The position numbers and the translations under genes were made by a program. This document shows, in pieces, positions 7,284-15,300 of a stretch of 64,000 nucleotides of DNA (position 1 is its first letter; each line of letters opens with the position of its first letter). Below the pieces are notes generated by a model. That model was not told the origin of the DNA and made no database searches. It saw nothing but the letters and a program-made list of their open reading frames with translations. The stretch covers positions 1-64,000 of the forward strand of contig CANIGJ010000010.1 of assembly GCA_947467145.1 (NCBI GenBank), read 5' to 3'. This DNA comes from Rhodospirillaceae bacterium (GTDB lineage: Bacteria > Pseudomonadota > Alphaproteobacteria > Rhodospirillales > UBA2165).

Positions 7284-8840
7284 ATGATCAGAGCCATCAC
7301 AAAGTACGGAACGATTTCCGCCGCTGCGCTGTCACTTATGGCCGGCGCGGCGGATGCACAAAAAGCAAAAGACACACTCCGCGTCGCCGTCACCGCTGCC
7401 ATTCCCGGTGTCGAGGGGATGTATTTTGCGGGTTTCGACGGCTTCATCACCAACAAGATCGTGCAGGACACGCTCGTCACCTGGGATACGGTCGACAAGA
7501 AACTGAAGCCGCAATTGGCGACGGAGTGGAAGCGCGTCAATCCCGACACCTTGGAATTCAAGCTACGCGAAGGCGTCAAATTCCATAACGGTGCGGATTT
7601 CACCGCCGACGATGTCGTCTATACGGTGCAGCACGCACTCGATCCTAAATACAAGTTCCGCCTCAAGGAACGCTACAGCTTCATCAAGAGCGTCGAAAAG
7701 ATCGATGCTCATACGGTGCGGCTCAACCTGCATAAGGGCTCGGGCGTCGATCTGATCAATCTGACGAGTTATCCGCCGATTCTGCCGCATGCCGTGCACG
7801 CCAAATATGACAACAAGGCGGATTTCGCGCGCGAGACCATCGGCACCGGGCCATACCGCATGACGGCGCTCGACTCCGTCGGTATCGTTTTCCAGAAATC
7901 GCCCACCTACACGTGGGGCGGTTCGCGCCCGGCGGGCCGGATCGGCAAGATCACGTTTACACCCATCGGCGACAAGCAGACGCAGATCGCCAAGGTGATG
8001 GTTGGTGAACTAGACATGATCTACGACATCGATCTTGAACAGGCGAAGCAGGTCGTGGGTGCGGCGAAGGATTATCGCCTGCACGTGGCACCCAATGCGG
8101 GCTTCTTTTTCCTGAACTTCGATACAGCCAACCGTTCGGGCCAGAGCCCGTTCGGTGATAAGCGCCTGCGCGAGGCGGTGCTGTCGGCGCTCGATCTCAA
8201 GACCTTCTACAAGGCCTACGTCCCCAAGATGGAGCCCGATCAGATTCTCTCGTCTATGTGTCATCCCATGCTGGAACCCTGCACGCCGGACCTGCCGCAG
8301 AAGTTGCCGGATTACGATCCGGCGCGTGCCAAGCAGCTGCTGGCGGATGCGGGATACGGAACGAAGGGCCTGGATGTCGAAATCCTCACCTGGTCGCCGG
8401 CCCGCCAGACGGCAGAGGCAGTTGCCGGGGAGCTGCGCAAGGTCGGCATCCGCGCCACCGTCAACAACGCTGCGCGCAACGTTTTCACCAAGCTGCGCGG
8501 TGATGGTAAGGCGGTGATGCAGGTGACGATTTGGGACAATGGCGGCGAGCCGGATATCGAGCGCACCGCGAATTACTTCTTCGGTGCCGATATCCCGCAG
8601 AATTATGTGCAATCGGCGGAGCTGGCGAAAATCGTCGATCAGGGCCGCGACGAGCTCGATGCGGATAAGCGCAAGCAAATCTACGACCGCATCTTCGGCA
8701 TTGCGAACGCGGAACGCTATATCGCGCCGGTCATCCCGGCGCCGTCATTGATCGTGCATCACAAGGACCTGACGATCGACAACACGCCGATCATCTACGG
8801 CCAGGGATTTGCCTTTAACCAAATGGGATGGGTCAAATAG
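7284..8840 (+). CDS. family-5 (DppA/OppA-like) ABC solute-binding protein, orphan
   Basis: The 518-residue protein has a signal peptide of about 26 residues (ending ADA) and the family-5 features LEFKLREGVKFHNGADFTAD and GTGPYRMTA. GGGAGG (7271-7276) lies 7 nt before the ATG at 7284. Family-5 proteins bind peptides, glycosides or other organic solutes in the periplasm. No DppB/C/D/F-type permease or ATPase genes are in the window, so it must borrow a transporter or be encoded apart from it. It follows Rieske copy A, so an aromatic ligand is a reasonable inference. Confidence 0.9.
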   Translation: MIRAITKYGTISAAALSLMAGAADAQKAKDTLRVAVTAAIPGVEGMYFAGFDGFITNKIVQDTLVTWDTVDKKLKPQLATEWKRVNPDTLEFKLREGVKFHNGADFTADDVVYTVQHALDPKYKFRLKERYSFIKSVEKIDAHTVRLNLHKGSGVDLINLTSYPPILPHAVHAKYDNKADFARETIGTGPYRMTALDSVGIVFQKSPTYTWGGSRPAGRIGKITFTPIGDKQTQIAKVMVGELDMIYDIDLEQAKQVVGAAKDYRLHVAPNAGFFFLNFDTANRSGQSPFGDKRLREAVLSALDLKTFYKAYVPKMEPDQILSSMCHPMLEPCTPDLPQKLPDYDPARAKQLLADAGYGTKGLDVEILTWSPARQTAEAVAGELRKVGIRATVNNAARNVFTKLRGDGKAVMQVTIWDNGGEPDIERTANYFFGADIPQNYVQSAELAKIVDQGRDELDADKRKQIYDRIFGIANAERYIAPVIPAPSLIVHHKDLTIDNTPIIYGQGFAFNQMGWVK

Positions 8841-8848
8841 CTATCGAT

Positions 8849-8863
8849 TTTCCGTATAAGAAA
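8849..8863. promoter_or_regulatory. candidate operator of the second IclR regulator, degenerate left half
   Basis: TTTCCGTATAAGAAA, embedded in ATTTTC-N7-GAAAAT (8847-8865). The right half TAAGAAA and the 15-bp frame match the perfect dyad at 28698-28712; the left half TTTCCGT deviates. It lies 125 bp before the LLM oxidoreductase gene. The rest of the gap 8841-8987 shows no other clear feature. Confidence 0.4.
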
Positions 8864-8987
8864 ATCCGCCACCTAAAGCGCATCTTTTTGTCGAGAGAGC
8901 GTGCGAATTCGGCGATATGCGGCTATAAAGCCGCATAAGCGCGGGATGCGCGCGATGTGTTGAATTGTCCAGTACGGGGGGAGAGCC

Positions 8988-10091
8988 ATGCAGTTTTCGG
9001 CCATGACCATGAATATGTTCTTCCCGGAGAACGACAATCCGAGCGACGATCATCGCATCATCGAAATGACGGCCGAACAGGCCATCTGGTTTGCCGAACT
9101 TGGTTATAATCCGTGGTTCACGGACCATCATTTCCGCGGGCCCTGGCACAGCAACCCGATGCAGTTCGCGGCCTACGTTGCGCCGCAGATTTCACGCGAT
9201 CGCTATATGGGCTTCGGCGTGCTGTCGATCCCGTTCTATCATCCGGTCCGCCTGATCGAGAGCATGAACCTGCTCGACCAGCTGACCAAAGGGAAGGTGC
9301 TGTTCGGCGTTGGCAGCGGCTGGCAGGGCGTCGAGCCCAACAGTCTCGGTATCGACAAGGAATATCATGCCTCCGGAAAGTCGGGCGAAGACATGCTCGA
9401 CGCCATGATGAAGTTGTGGAACTTCAAGAACGGCGATCCGGAATATAATTTCGCGATCGGCTCCTACAGCGGCATCGTGAAGCGCCGCGTCATGCCGGCT
9501 CCTTATTCCAACCCGCATCCGATCATCATCCGTACCGCGAGCCGCGAGGCAGGCCTGATCCGCGCGGCGCAGGAAGGCTGGCCGGCGTTTCTCGGCAACT
9601 TCGGCTCGGATTTACCCCAGCAGATGAACCTCTATCGCACGACCCTTGAAGCGGCCAATCATCCGCAGCATGTCGTCGATACCTGCCTGCAATGGTGCAC
9701 ATCCGATTGGGTCGGTGTCACCGTCGCCGAGACGGATGAGAAAGCGCAGGAACTCGAGAAACTGTGCCGCGCCGAGACGATGAAGATCCGTACCGGTTAT
9801 ATCGAGCGCCATGGCGCCACCGACGGCGCGGTCATCCGGCCGACGGCGGGCCGATCCACGGCGGCGGACTATGCGAAAGGTGGGGACTTCAAGGCAACGA
9901 TTGCCGGAAGTCCCGACACGATTGCGGCCAAGATCCAGAAGTTTGCGGATGTCGGCATCAACCATCTGCATCTGCGCTTCCTCGGCGAATGGGACGGCGA
10001 GACCAAGCACATCACCAAGGATTCGGTTGAGCTGTTCGCCAAGGAAGTCATGCCGCGCTTCGCCGAACGCAAGCTTGCCGCCGCGCAATAG
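8988..10091 (+). CDS. LLM-class (luciferase-like) flavin-dependent oxidoreductase, copy 1
   Basis: The 367-residue TIM-barrel luciferase-like protein has NPWFTDHHFRGPWHS near residue 37, GFGVLSIPFYHPVRLIE, LFGVGSGWQGVEPN and a late GSPDTIAAKIQKFADVGINHLHLRF. Members are two-component monooxygenases or F420/FMN-dependent oxidoreductases; no flavin reductase gene is seen in the window. A close paralogue is at 37966-39099 with the same HHFRGPWHS motif. GGGGGGAG lies 7 nt before the ATG at 8988. It is monocistronic, ending in the hairpin at 10117-10143. Confidence 0.88.
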   Translation: MQFSAMTMNMFFPENDNPSDDHRIIEMTAEQAIWFAELGYNPWFTDHHFRGPWHSNPMQFAAYVAPQISRDRYMGFGVLSIPFYHPVRLIESMNLLDQLTKGKVLFGVGSGWQGVEPNSLGIDKEYHASGKSGEDMLDAMMKLWNFKNGDPEYNFAIGSYSGIVKRRVMPAPYSNPHPIIIRTASREAGLIRAAQEGWPAFLGNFGSDLPQQMNLYRTTLEAANHPQHVVDTCLQWCTSDWVGVTVAETDEKAQELEKLCRAETMKIRTGYIERHGATDGAVIRPTAGRSTAADYAKGGDFKATIAGSPDTIAAKIQKFADVGINHLHLRFLGEWDGETKHITKDSVELFAKEVMPRFAERKLAAAQ

Positions 10092-10112
10092 CGGCTGTCA
10101 TGCGTGATCGAT

Positions 10113-10150
10113 AAAGCTGCGCGCCGGGTCAGCCGGCGCGCAGTTTCTTT
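10113..10150. terminator. bidirectional terminator between the LLM and aldolase genes
   Basis: A perfect 11-bp stem CTGCGCGCCGG (10117-10127) / CCGGCGCGCAG (10133-10143) with loop GTCAG is flanked by AAAG on the left and TTTCTTTT on the right, so it can serve both strands. The loop carries the stop codon of the minus-strand aldolase gene. Confidence 0.75.
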
Positions 10151-10872
10151 TCGAGCTGTAGCTGGTTGAACGCCTTGGTACGCCACAGATCCCACGTCCG
10201 CTCCCACGTGCGCGCACTATCCTGACGCGCGGTGGTCTCGGCGACTTCGGCGGCATCCAGATAGACGATCTTGCCGCCCGGCCCGGCGATGGTCATGGCC
10301 TGCATCTGCAGCTTGGCGGAGAGTTCGAGATAGATCGAACGAATGACGGCCGCCGCCACGCTATCGCCGACGACGACGGAGCCATGGCCGCGCATCAGGG
10401 CGGCGGGCTTATTGCCCAGGACGGTGGCCAGCGAATTGCCGAGATGATGTGTCTTCACGATGATATCGCCGCTCGGCTGGAAATCGCGGATCTCGAAGGT
10501 CGGAATGCCGAGGCCGACAAAGGCGCCGGTGTTGAACAGCGGCTTCAACGGCACGGTGGTCACGCCAAACGGGATCACCGACGGCGAATGATTGTGTACG
10601 ATGGCCTGCACGTCGGGCCGCAGCTTGTAGATCTCGCCATGAATGAAGCGTTCCAGATAGATTCCGCGGCCTTGGCGATCGACCGGTTCGCTGTCGAGGT
10701 CGAATTCCATGATGTCGTCTTCGGTCACCAGCTCGGGTGCCAGCGCGCGCGACAATAGATAACGGTTGGGGTTCTGTGGGGATCGCGCGCTGACATGGCC
10801 GTAGGCATCGACCACGCCGTGTTCGGCGAGGATGCGGTAGGACAAGACGAGATCTAGGACGAGGTTGCTCAT
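10129..10872 (-). CDS. class II aldolase/adducin-family protein
   Basis: The 247-residue protein has family features: HGVVDAYGHVSARSP near the N-terminus, the zinc-binding IVHNHSPSVIPFGVT (HxH) and MRGHGSVVVGDS, with a further His expected from that loop. Members are fuculose-phosphate-type aldolases, but relatives in aromatic clusters act as decarboxylases or cleave hydroxy-oxo acids. The IclR gene lies upstream on the same strand (start of this gene 24 nt after the IclR stop), suggesting a shared transcript. The substrate is unassigned. Confidence 0.85.
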   Translation of the reverse strand: MSNLVLDLVLSYRILAEHGVVDAYGHVSARSPQNPNRYLLSRALAPELVTEDDIMEFDLDSEPVDRQGRGIYLERFIHGEIYKLRPDVQAIVHNHSPSVIPFGVTTVPLKPLFNTGAFVGLGIPTFEIRDFQPSGDIIVKTHHLGNSLATVLGNKPAALMRGHGSVVVGDSVAAAVIRSIYLELSAKLQMQAMTIAGPGGKIVYLDAAEVAETTARQDSARTWERTWDLWRTKAFNQLQLEKKLRAG

Positions 10873-10895
10873 TGCGGCGGCGATCCTGCTTTTGC

Positions 10896-11699
10896 TTAGC
10901 CGATGGTCTGGCCGTTGTTCTGGAATGTCAGCAGCGGCGCCAGCTTGGCGGCGAGCTTTTTGAGTTCTTCGCCGATCTCGGCCAGTTTGTCCGGCTGGAA
11001 AACCTGACTGATGCCGCCGGAACTGAGCGAAAGGATCGCGCCGCCGTCGGGCGATCTGACCGGCACGGCCACGCTATTGATGCGGGCGTGCAGCGAACCG
11101 ATGTTCACGATGTAGCCCGTGTCGGCGTAGTCGTTCAGCGCCTCGGTCAGGCGGGCTTCGATCTCGCTCCATTTCTCGCGTCGCTCGGCGCGCAGTTCGG
11201 CTATGACGGCACGGCGCTCGGTTTGGCCGAGCCCGGCTATATAGGCCCAGCCGGTCGCCGAGGTGGCGAGCGGGACGCGCGATCCGATGCGCAGATCGGC
11301 CAGCACGATGGACGAGCCCTGGCAGCGTTGCAGATAGATCATGCTCAGCCCATCGCGCGCACCCAGCGATACGGCGCCTTCATGGCGGCTCGCGATCGTC
11401 TGCATATGGGGTAGGGCCAGTTCTGCGATCGGCTGGCCCGACAAGACGGCTTGGCCCAGTCCGAGCAGCCGGATGCCGGGCCGCATCGTCTGCCGTCCGG
11501 GCATGGCGTCGAGATAGCCAAGTTCCAGAAGGGTGTGGCACAAGCGCCAGACCGTGGGCTGCGGCAGCCCGGTCATGCGCGCGATCTGGCTGGCGCCCAA
11601 TTCAGGCGTCGCGGGTGTGAAACAGCGCAGGACTTCCATGCCGCGCGCGAGCGCGGTGACGAAGGGGGGCTTTTTAGTCTCGCTGGCGGTATCGCTCAT
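10896..11699 (-). CDS. IclR-family transcriptional regulator 1
   Basis: The start at ATG 11699 (MSDTASETKKPP) removes an unlikely N-terminal extension and gives 267 residues. The winged HTH includes GASQIARMTGLPQPTVWRLCHTLL (about residues 33-57), and the effector domain contains YLQRCQGSSIVLADLRIGSRVPLATSATGWAYIAG, typical of IclR regulators that sense small aromatic or organic acids. Two GAAT-N5-ATTC dyads lie in the 210-bp gap shared with the divergent gentisate-dioxygenase-like gene, consistent with autoregulation and control of that operon. Start choice is moderately certain. Confidence 0.9.
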   Translation of the reverse strand: MSDTASETKKPPFVTALARGMEVLRCFTPATPELGASQIARMTGLPQPTVWRLCHTLLELGYLDAMPGRQTMRPGIRLLGLGQAVLSGQPIAELALPHMQTIASRHEGAVSLGARDGLSMIYLQRCQGSSIVLADLRIGSRVPLATSATGWAYIAGLGQTERRAVIAELRAERREKWSEIEARLTEALNDYADTGYIVNIGSLHARINSVAVPVRSPDGGAILSLSSGGISQVFQPDKLAEIGEELKKLAAKLAPLLTFQNNGQTIG

Positions 11700-11702
11700 A
11701 TT

Positions 11703-11721
11703 GAATAAATTATTCGAATAA
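11703..11721. promoter_or_regulatory. overlapping palindromes at the IclR-1 start (candidate operator)
   Basis: GAATAA-A-TTATTC (11703-11715) is a perfect 6+1+6 dyad and overlaps a second perfect palindrome TTATTCGAATAA (11710-11721), giving three hexamer half-sites in a row. The 6-1-6 form resembles the geometry of known IclR boxes. It begins 4 bp from the IclR-1 start codon, so binding would block that gene. Confidence 0.55.
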
Positions 11722-11800
11722 AATGGGCTTTGGAAGCCAATGTTTCCCGAAGAGAAGCCCCATTTAGCTTGACCGCATATGCGCCTAAATTCCAAATTGT

Positions 11801-11813
11801 GAATAGATAATTC
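11801..11813. promoter_or_regulatory. second GAAT-N5-ATTC dyad, towards the gentisate-type operon
   Basis: GAATAGATAATTC, flanked as T-GAAT...ATTC-A, lies about 97 bp before the cupin start at 11910. It shares the outer arms and spacing of the site at 11703 and of the distant site at 46561. Confidence 0.45.
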
Positions 11814-11909
11814 AAAGATGGATCGTTAGTGCGATTGAAAGGCTCCCGCCTTTGAGGCGTACTGAGGGACCTTACTGCCGCACCGGCGGCGCATACGGAC
11901 ACAACAGCA

Positions 11910-12899
11910 ATGCAGCACGACGGCGCACAGCCCCATCCCAAAGAGCTCGCACAATCCGGGTCGCTCGAAGAGCTTTACGGCAAGTTGGCCGAGATTCCGA
12001 TCGGTCCCGGTTGGAACAAGCCGACGCCGTCTTTGTGGGATGCGCCGCGCAAGACCTTGATCCCATATCGCTGGCGCTATGCGCAGGGGCGCGGTGCGCT
12101 CGAAGCGGCGGGACGCCTGATCAATACGGAACTCGCCGAACGCCGCAACCTGATCCTCGGCAACCCCGCAGGCGACGGCTACGCGACCACGCGGACCCTG
12201 ATCACCGCCTATCAGATGATCATGCCGGGCGAGCGTGCGCGCTCGCATCGTCATTCGCCCAACGCGCTGCGCTTGGTGCTTGAGGCCGAGCCTGGCTGCT
12301 ACACCGTCGTCAACGGCAAGCGGTTGGAGATGGCGCCGGGTGACGTTCTGCTGACACCGCAATGGTGCTGGCATGGCCACGGCAACGAAAGCCGGGTCAA
12401 CGGCTATTGGGTCGATTATCTGGATGTGCCGCTGGTGCAGCTTCTCGAACCGATGTTCTTCGATGCCCATCCCGACGGCTTCGAAAATGACGCGCCGATC
12501 CACCAGGTCGATCCCAACATCTTCCGTTGGACCGATACCCAAGCGCGCCTCGCCGCGGCCCAGCGCACGCCGGAGGCGGAATACGCGACGCAAATCGCGC
12601 TCGGCGATCCGGCGCTGACCACCATGGCATTGTCGATGATGAAGCTGGCGCCCGGCGTACGCACGACCGCACATCGCACGACGGCCGGGAACATCTATAC
12701 GGTTGCGCAAGGCAGCGGCACAACCTTCGTCGATGGCGAAAGCTTCGATTGGCGGCGTGGCGATGTCATCGCCGTTCCGTCATGGCGGACGCACAGCCAT
12801 CAAGCGAACGACGATGCGGTGCTGTTTCGCGTCAGCGACGAGCCCGCGATCGAAAAGCTCGGTTTCCTGCGCGCGGAAACGGGCCTGTCGCACGCCTGA
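11910..12899 (+). CDS. double-cupin ring-cleaving dioxygenase (gentisate 1,2-dioxygenase-like)
   Basis: The 329-residue protein has two cupin domains. The N-terminal one carries the metal triad candidates H113 and H115 (RSHRHSPNALRLVLE) and H155/H157 (CWHGHGN), as in gentisate and 1-hydroxy-2-naphthoate dioxygenases. The C-terminal domain (RTTAHRTTAGNIYTVAQG ... WRTHSHQ) looks structural or degenerate. The expected reaction is Fe(II)-dependent ring opening of a hydroxylated benzoate without a catechol. A DapA-family lyase gene follows 13 nt later, and the pair is divergent from IclR-1. No maleylpyruvate isomerase or hydrolase gene is adjacent. Confidence 0.85.
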   Translation: MQHDGAQPHPKELAQSGSLEELYGKLAEIPIGPGWNKPTPSLWDAPRKTLIPYRWRYAQGRGALEAAGRLINTELAERRNLILGNPAGDGYATTRTLITAYQMIMPGERARSHRHSPNALRLVLEAEPGCYTVVNGKRLEMAPGDVLLTPQWCWHGHGNESRVNGYWVDYLDVPLVQLLEPMFFDAHPDGFENDAPIHQVDPNIFRWTDTQARLAAAQRTPEAEYATQIALGDPALTTMALSMMKLAPGVRTTAHRTTAGNIYTVAQGSGTTFVDGESFDWRRGDVIAVPSWRTHSHQANDDAVLFRVSDEPAIEKLGFLRAETGLSHA

Positions 12900-12912
12900 A
12901 AGACCTAACGCC

Positions 12913-13806
12913 ATGCCCTTCCATATCGACGATCTGAAAGGATCGATGCCGCCTCTGATCACGCCGTTCAAGAACGGCGCGGTGGATTACGATGCCTATG
13001 CGGGCCTCGTGAAATTCCATATCGATCAAGGATCGCACGGCATTTTGGTCAACGGCACAACGTCGGAGCCGTCGACCTTGAGCGTCGAAGAGCGCAACAA
13101 GATCGTCGATGTCGCGATCAAGACCGTGAACGGCCGGTTGCCTGTGGTGGTCGCCTCGGGCTCGCAGAGCCTGGTCGAAACGGCGGCGCTGACCGATCAT
13201 GCCGCCAAGGCCGGCGCCGATGCGCTGCTGATCGTGACACCGTATTACATCATGCCGCCGCAGCGCGGGTTGATCGAATATTACCTGTCGGTCACCAAGG
13301 CGCATAAGACGCCGTGGATGATCTATCACATCCCCGGCCGCGCAGCCGTGTCGATCACCCTCGATACCGTGCTGAAATTGAAGGAACGCTCGCCGACCTT
13401 CATCGGTATGAAGCATGCGGTGGACAAGCTGAGCTTCGTGTCCGAATGCCTGAACGCCTGGCCCGAATACCGTGTATTCGTCGGGCTTGAGGATCTGTCG
13501 TTCCCGATGATGGCGGTCGGTGCGGTCGGCTTGATGAACGCCGTCGGCAATCTGCGCCCGGATCTATTGTCGCAGATGTGCGAGGCGATCTTCGCCAAAG
13601 ATATGGCCAAGGCGCGCGCGCTGCATGACCGTTTATTCGAAATCAATCAGGCGGTATTCTACGACACCAATCCGACACCCATCAAATACATGATGAAAAG
13701 GCTCTGCCTGATCCCGCAAAACGAACATCGTTTGCCGATGATGCCGGCGTTGCCGGAACTCGAGATGCGCCTGGACGGCGTGCTGCAGCGCGCGGGTCTT
13801 CTGTAG
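12913..13806 (+). CDS. dihydrodipicolinate-synthase-family aldolase/lyase
   Basis: The start ATG 12913 (MPFHIDDLKG) gives 297 residues, the family length; a longer in-frame extension runs back into the cupin gene and is rejected. Catalytic features are NGTTSE (47-52), Tyr138 in IYHIPGR and the Schiff-base Lys167 in GMKHAV. Family members cleave or form 2-oxo acids such as pyruvate aldols. Next to a ring-cleavage dioxygenase, a late aldolase or hydratase-aldolase step releasing pyruvate is a reasonable inference; biosynthetic DapA is unlikely from context. Confidence 0.87.
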   Translation: MPFHIDDLKGSMPPLITPFKNGAVDYDAYAGLVKFHIDQGSHGILVNGTTSEPSTLSVEERNKIVDVAIKTVNGRLPVVVASGSQSLVETAALTDHAAKAGADALLIVTPYYIMPPQRGLIEYYLSVTKAHKTPWMIYHIPGRAAVSITLDTVLKLKERSPTFIGMKHAVDKLSFVSECLNAWPEYRVFVGLEDLSFPMMAVGAVGLMNAVGNLRPDLLSQMCEAIFAKDMAKARALHDRLFEINQAVFYDTNPTPIKYMMKRLCLIPQNEHRLPMMPALPELEMRLDGVLQRAGLL

Positions 13807-13807
13807 A

Positions 13808-15286
13808 CTAAGTTCCGCAGAAGGTCTGATAGGGGATCGGGCTGGCCGGCGCGGGCTGGGTAAAAGCCTCGTTGCCGGCGACCTCATCGAAGGGCCGGCT
13901 CACCAGATTCAATAGATGAGAGAAAGGCGCCATATTGCCGCGCTCGACGGCTGCGCTCAGGGCTTCCTCAACCTTGTGGTTGCGCGGAATATAGATCGGA
14001 TTGACTCGATCCATTTCGGTGGCGACGACTTCAGGCGCACGCCCTTCTTGCTGCAGTCGTGCGCGCCAGCGCCGCATCCACGATTTGAACGCGATCGCAT
14101 CGACGACGGACGTGTCGTCGCCGAGAATCGCACGCGACAGGCGCCGAAAGGTTCCGGTGAAGTCCGCGCCGGCTTCCTCCATCATGGACAGCAGGTCGTT
14201 GGTGAGGTCCCAGTCGCTGTCCTCTTGCATCGTCAGGCCGAGCTTGGCGCGCATCGCCGCGATCCAATAGCCATTGTATTTATCCGAGAACGCGTTGATC
14301 GCCTCGGTCAGAATCTCGATCGAACGTTCGGTATTGTCGTTGATGAGCGGGATCAGGGTCTCGGCCAATCGGGCGAGGTTCCATTTGGCGATCGGCGGCT
14401 GATTGGCATAGGCGTAGCGGCCGTGGGAATCGATTGAGCTGAACACCGTTCCGGGCGAATAGGCATCCATGAAGGCGCAGGGACCGTAATCGATAGTCTC
14501 GCCCGAGATCGTCATATTGTCGGTATTCATCACCCCGTGAATGAAGCCGATGCTCATCCAGCGCGCGACCAAAAATGCCTGTGCGCCGACGACGGCTTCA
14601 AAGAGCGCGAGATAGGGATTCTGTGCCTGCCCCGCGTCGGGATAATGGCGCGCGATCACATAATCGGCGAGTTGTTTGGTCCGATCAGCCTCGCCGCGCG
14701 CGGCAAAATATTGGAACGTGCCGACGCGGATATGGCTCGCGGCAACACGTGTCAGGACTGCGCCGGGCAGCGGCGTTTCGCGATGCACGATCTCGCCCGT
14801 GGTAACGGCGGCAAGTGCCCGAGTTGTCGGAACGCCGAGCGCATGCATGGCTTCGCCGATCAGATATTCGCGCAAGACCGGGCCGAGTGCGGCTTTGCCG
14901 TCGCCGTTGCGCGAAAACGGCGTGGGACCCGATCCCTTCAGTTGGATGTCGCGTCGACGGTTATTGACGTCGACGATCTCGCCCAGCAACAACGCCCGAC
15001 CATCGCCGAGTTTGGGCGAAAAGCCGCCGAACTGATGACCGGCATAGGCCTGCGCGAGTGGCGTGGCACCCGGCGGCACGACATTGCCGGAAAAGATTGC
15101 GGCGCCCAGGGCGGATTCAAGTTCCGCCGGATCGAGGCCAAGCTCGCGCGCCAGGTCATGGTTCAACAGCCACAGCCTCGGTGCGGCCACTTGGGTGGCC
15201 TGCCACGGCACGAAGAAGCCATCCAAGCTGCGCGCGAAGCTGTTATCGAACTTGAAGCGCGGCAAAATATCCGTGGCGACGTTCAT
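13808..15286 (-). CDS. selO: protein adenylyltransferase SelO (YdiU/UPF0061)
   Basis: The 492-residue protein matches SelO throughout: LGDGRALLLGEIV, QLKGSGPTPFSRNGDGKAAL, REYLIGEAMHALGVPTTRAL, and the inverted kinase-like site HGVMNTDNM with IDYGPCAFMD. SelO is a pseudokinase-fold enzyme that transfers AMP to Ser/Thr/Tyr of target proteins, linked to redox control. The C-terminus PYQTFCGT has Cys where selenoprotein homologues carry Sec. Its stop is 1 nt from the convergent aldolase stop. The CDC48-like gene lies upstream on the same strand (14-nt gap), so they may be co-transcribed. Confidence 0.93.
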   Translation of the reverse strand: MNVATDILPRFKFDNSFARSLDGFFVPWQATQVAAPRLWLLNHDLARELGLDPAELESALGAAIFSGNVVPPGATPLAQAYAGHQFGGFSPKLGDGRALLLGEIVDVNNRRRDIQLKGSGPTPFSRNGDGKAALGPVLREYLIGEAMHALGVPTTRALAAVTTGEIVHRETPLPGAVLTRVAASHIRVGTFQYFAARGEADRTKQLADYVIARHYPDAGQAQNPYLALFEAVVGAQAFLVARWMSIGFIHGVMNTDNMTISGETIDYGPCAFMDAYSPGTVFSSIDSHGRYAYANQPPIAKWNLARLAETLIPLINDNTERSIEILTEAINAFSDKYNGYWIAAMRAKLGLTMQEDSDWDLTNDLLSMMEEAGADFTGTFRRLSRAILGDDTSVVDAIAFKSWMRRWRARLQQEGRAPEVVATEMDRVNPIYIPRNHKVEEALSAAVERGNMAPFSHLLNLVSRPFDEVAGNEAFTQPAPASPIPYQTFCGT

Positions 15287-15300
15287 GGGTGTCCCGTTCG

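Noticed and set aside
12703..12912. Upstream in-frame extension of the DapA-like gene
   Set aside because: It lies within the cupin gene in another frame and lacks family homology; ATG 12913 gives the normal family length.
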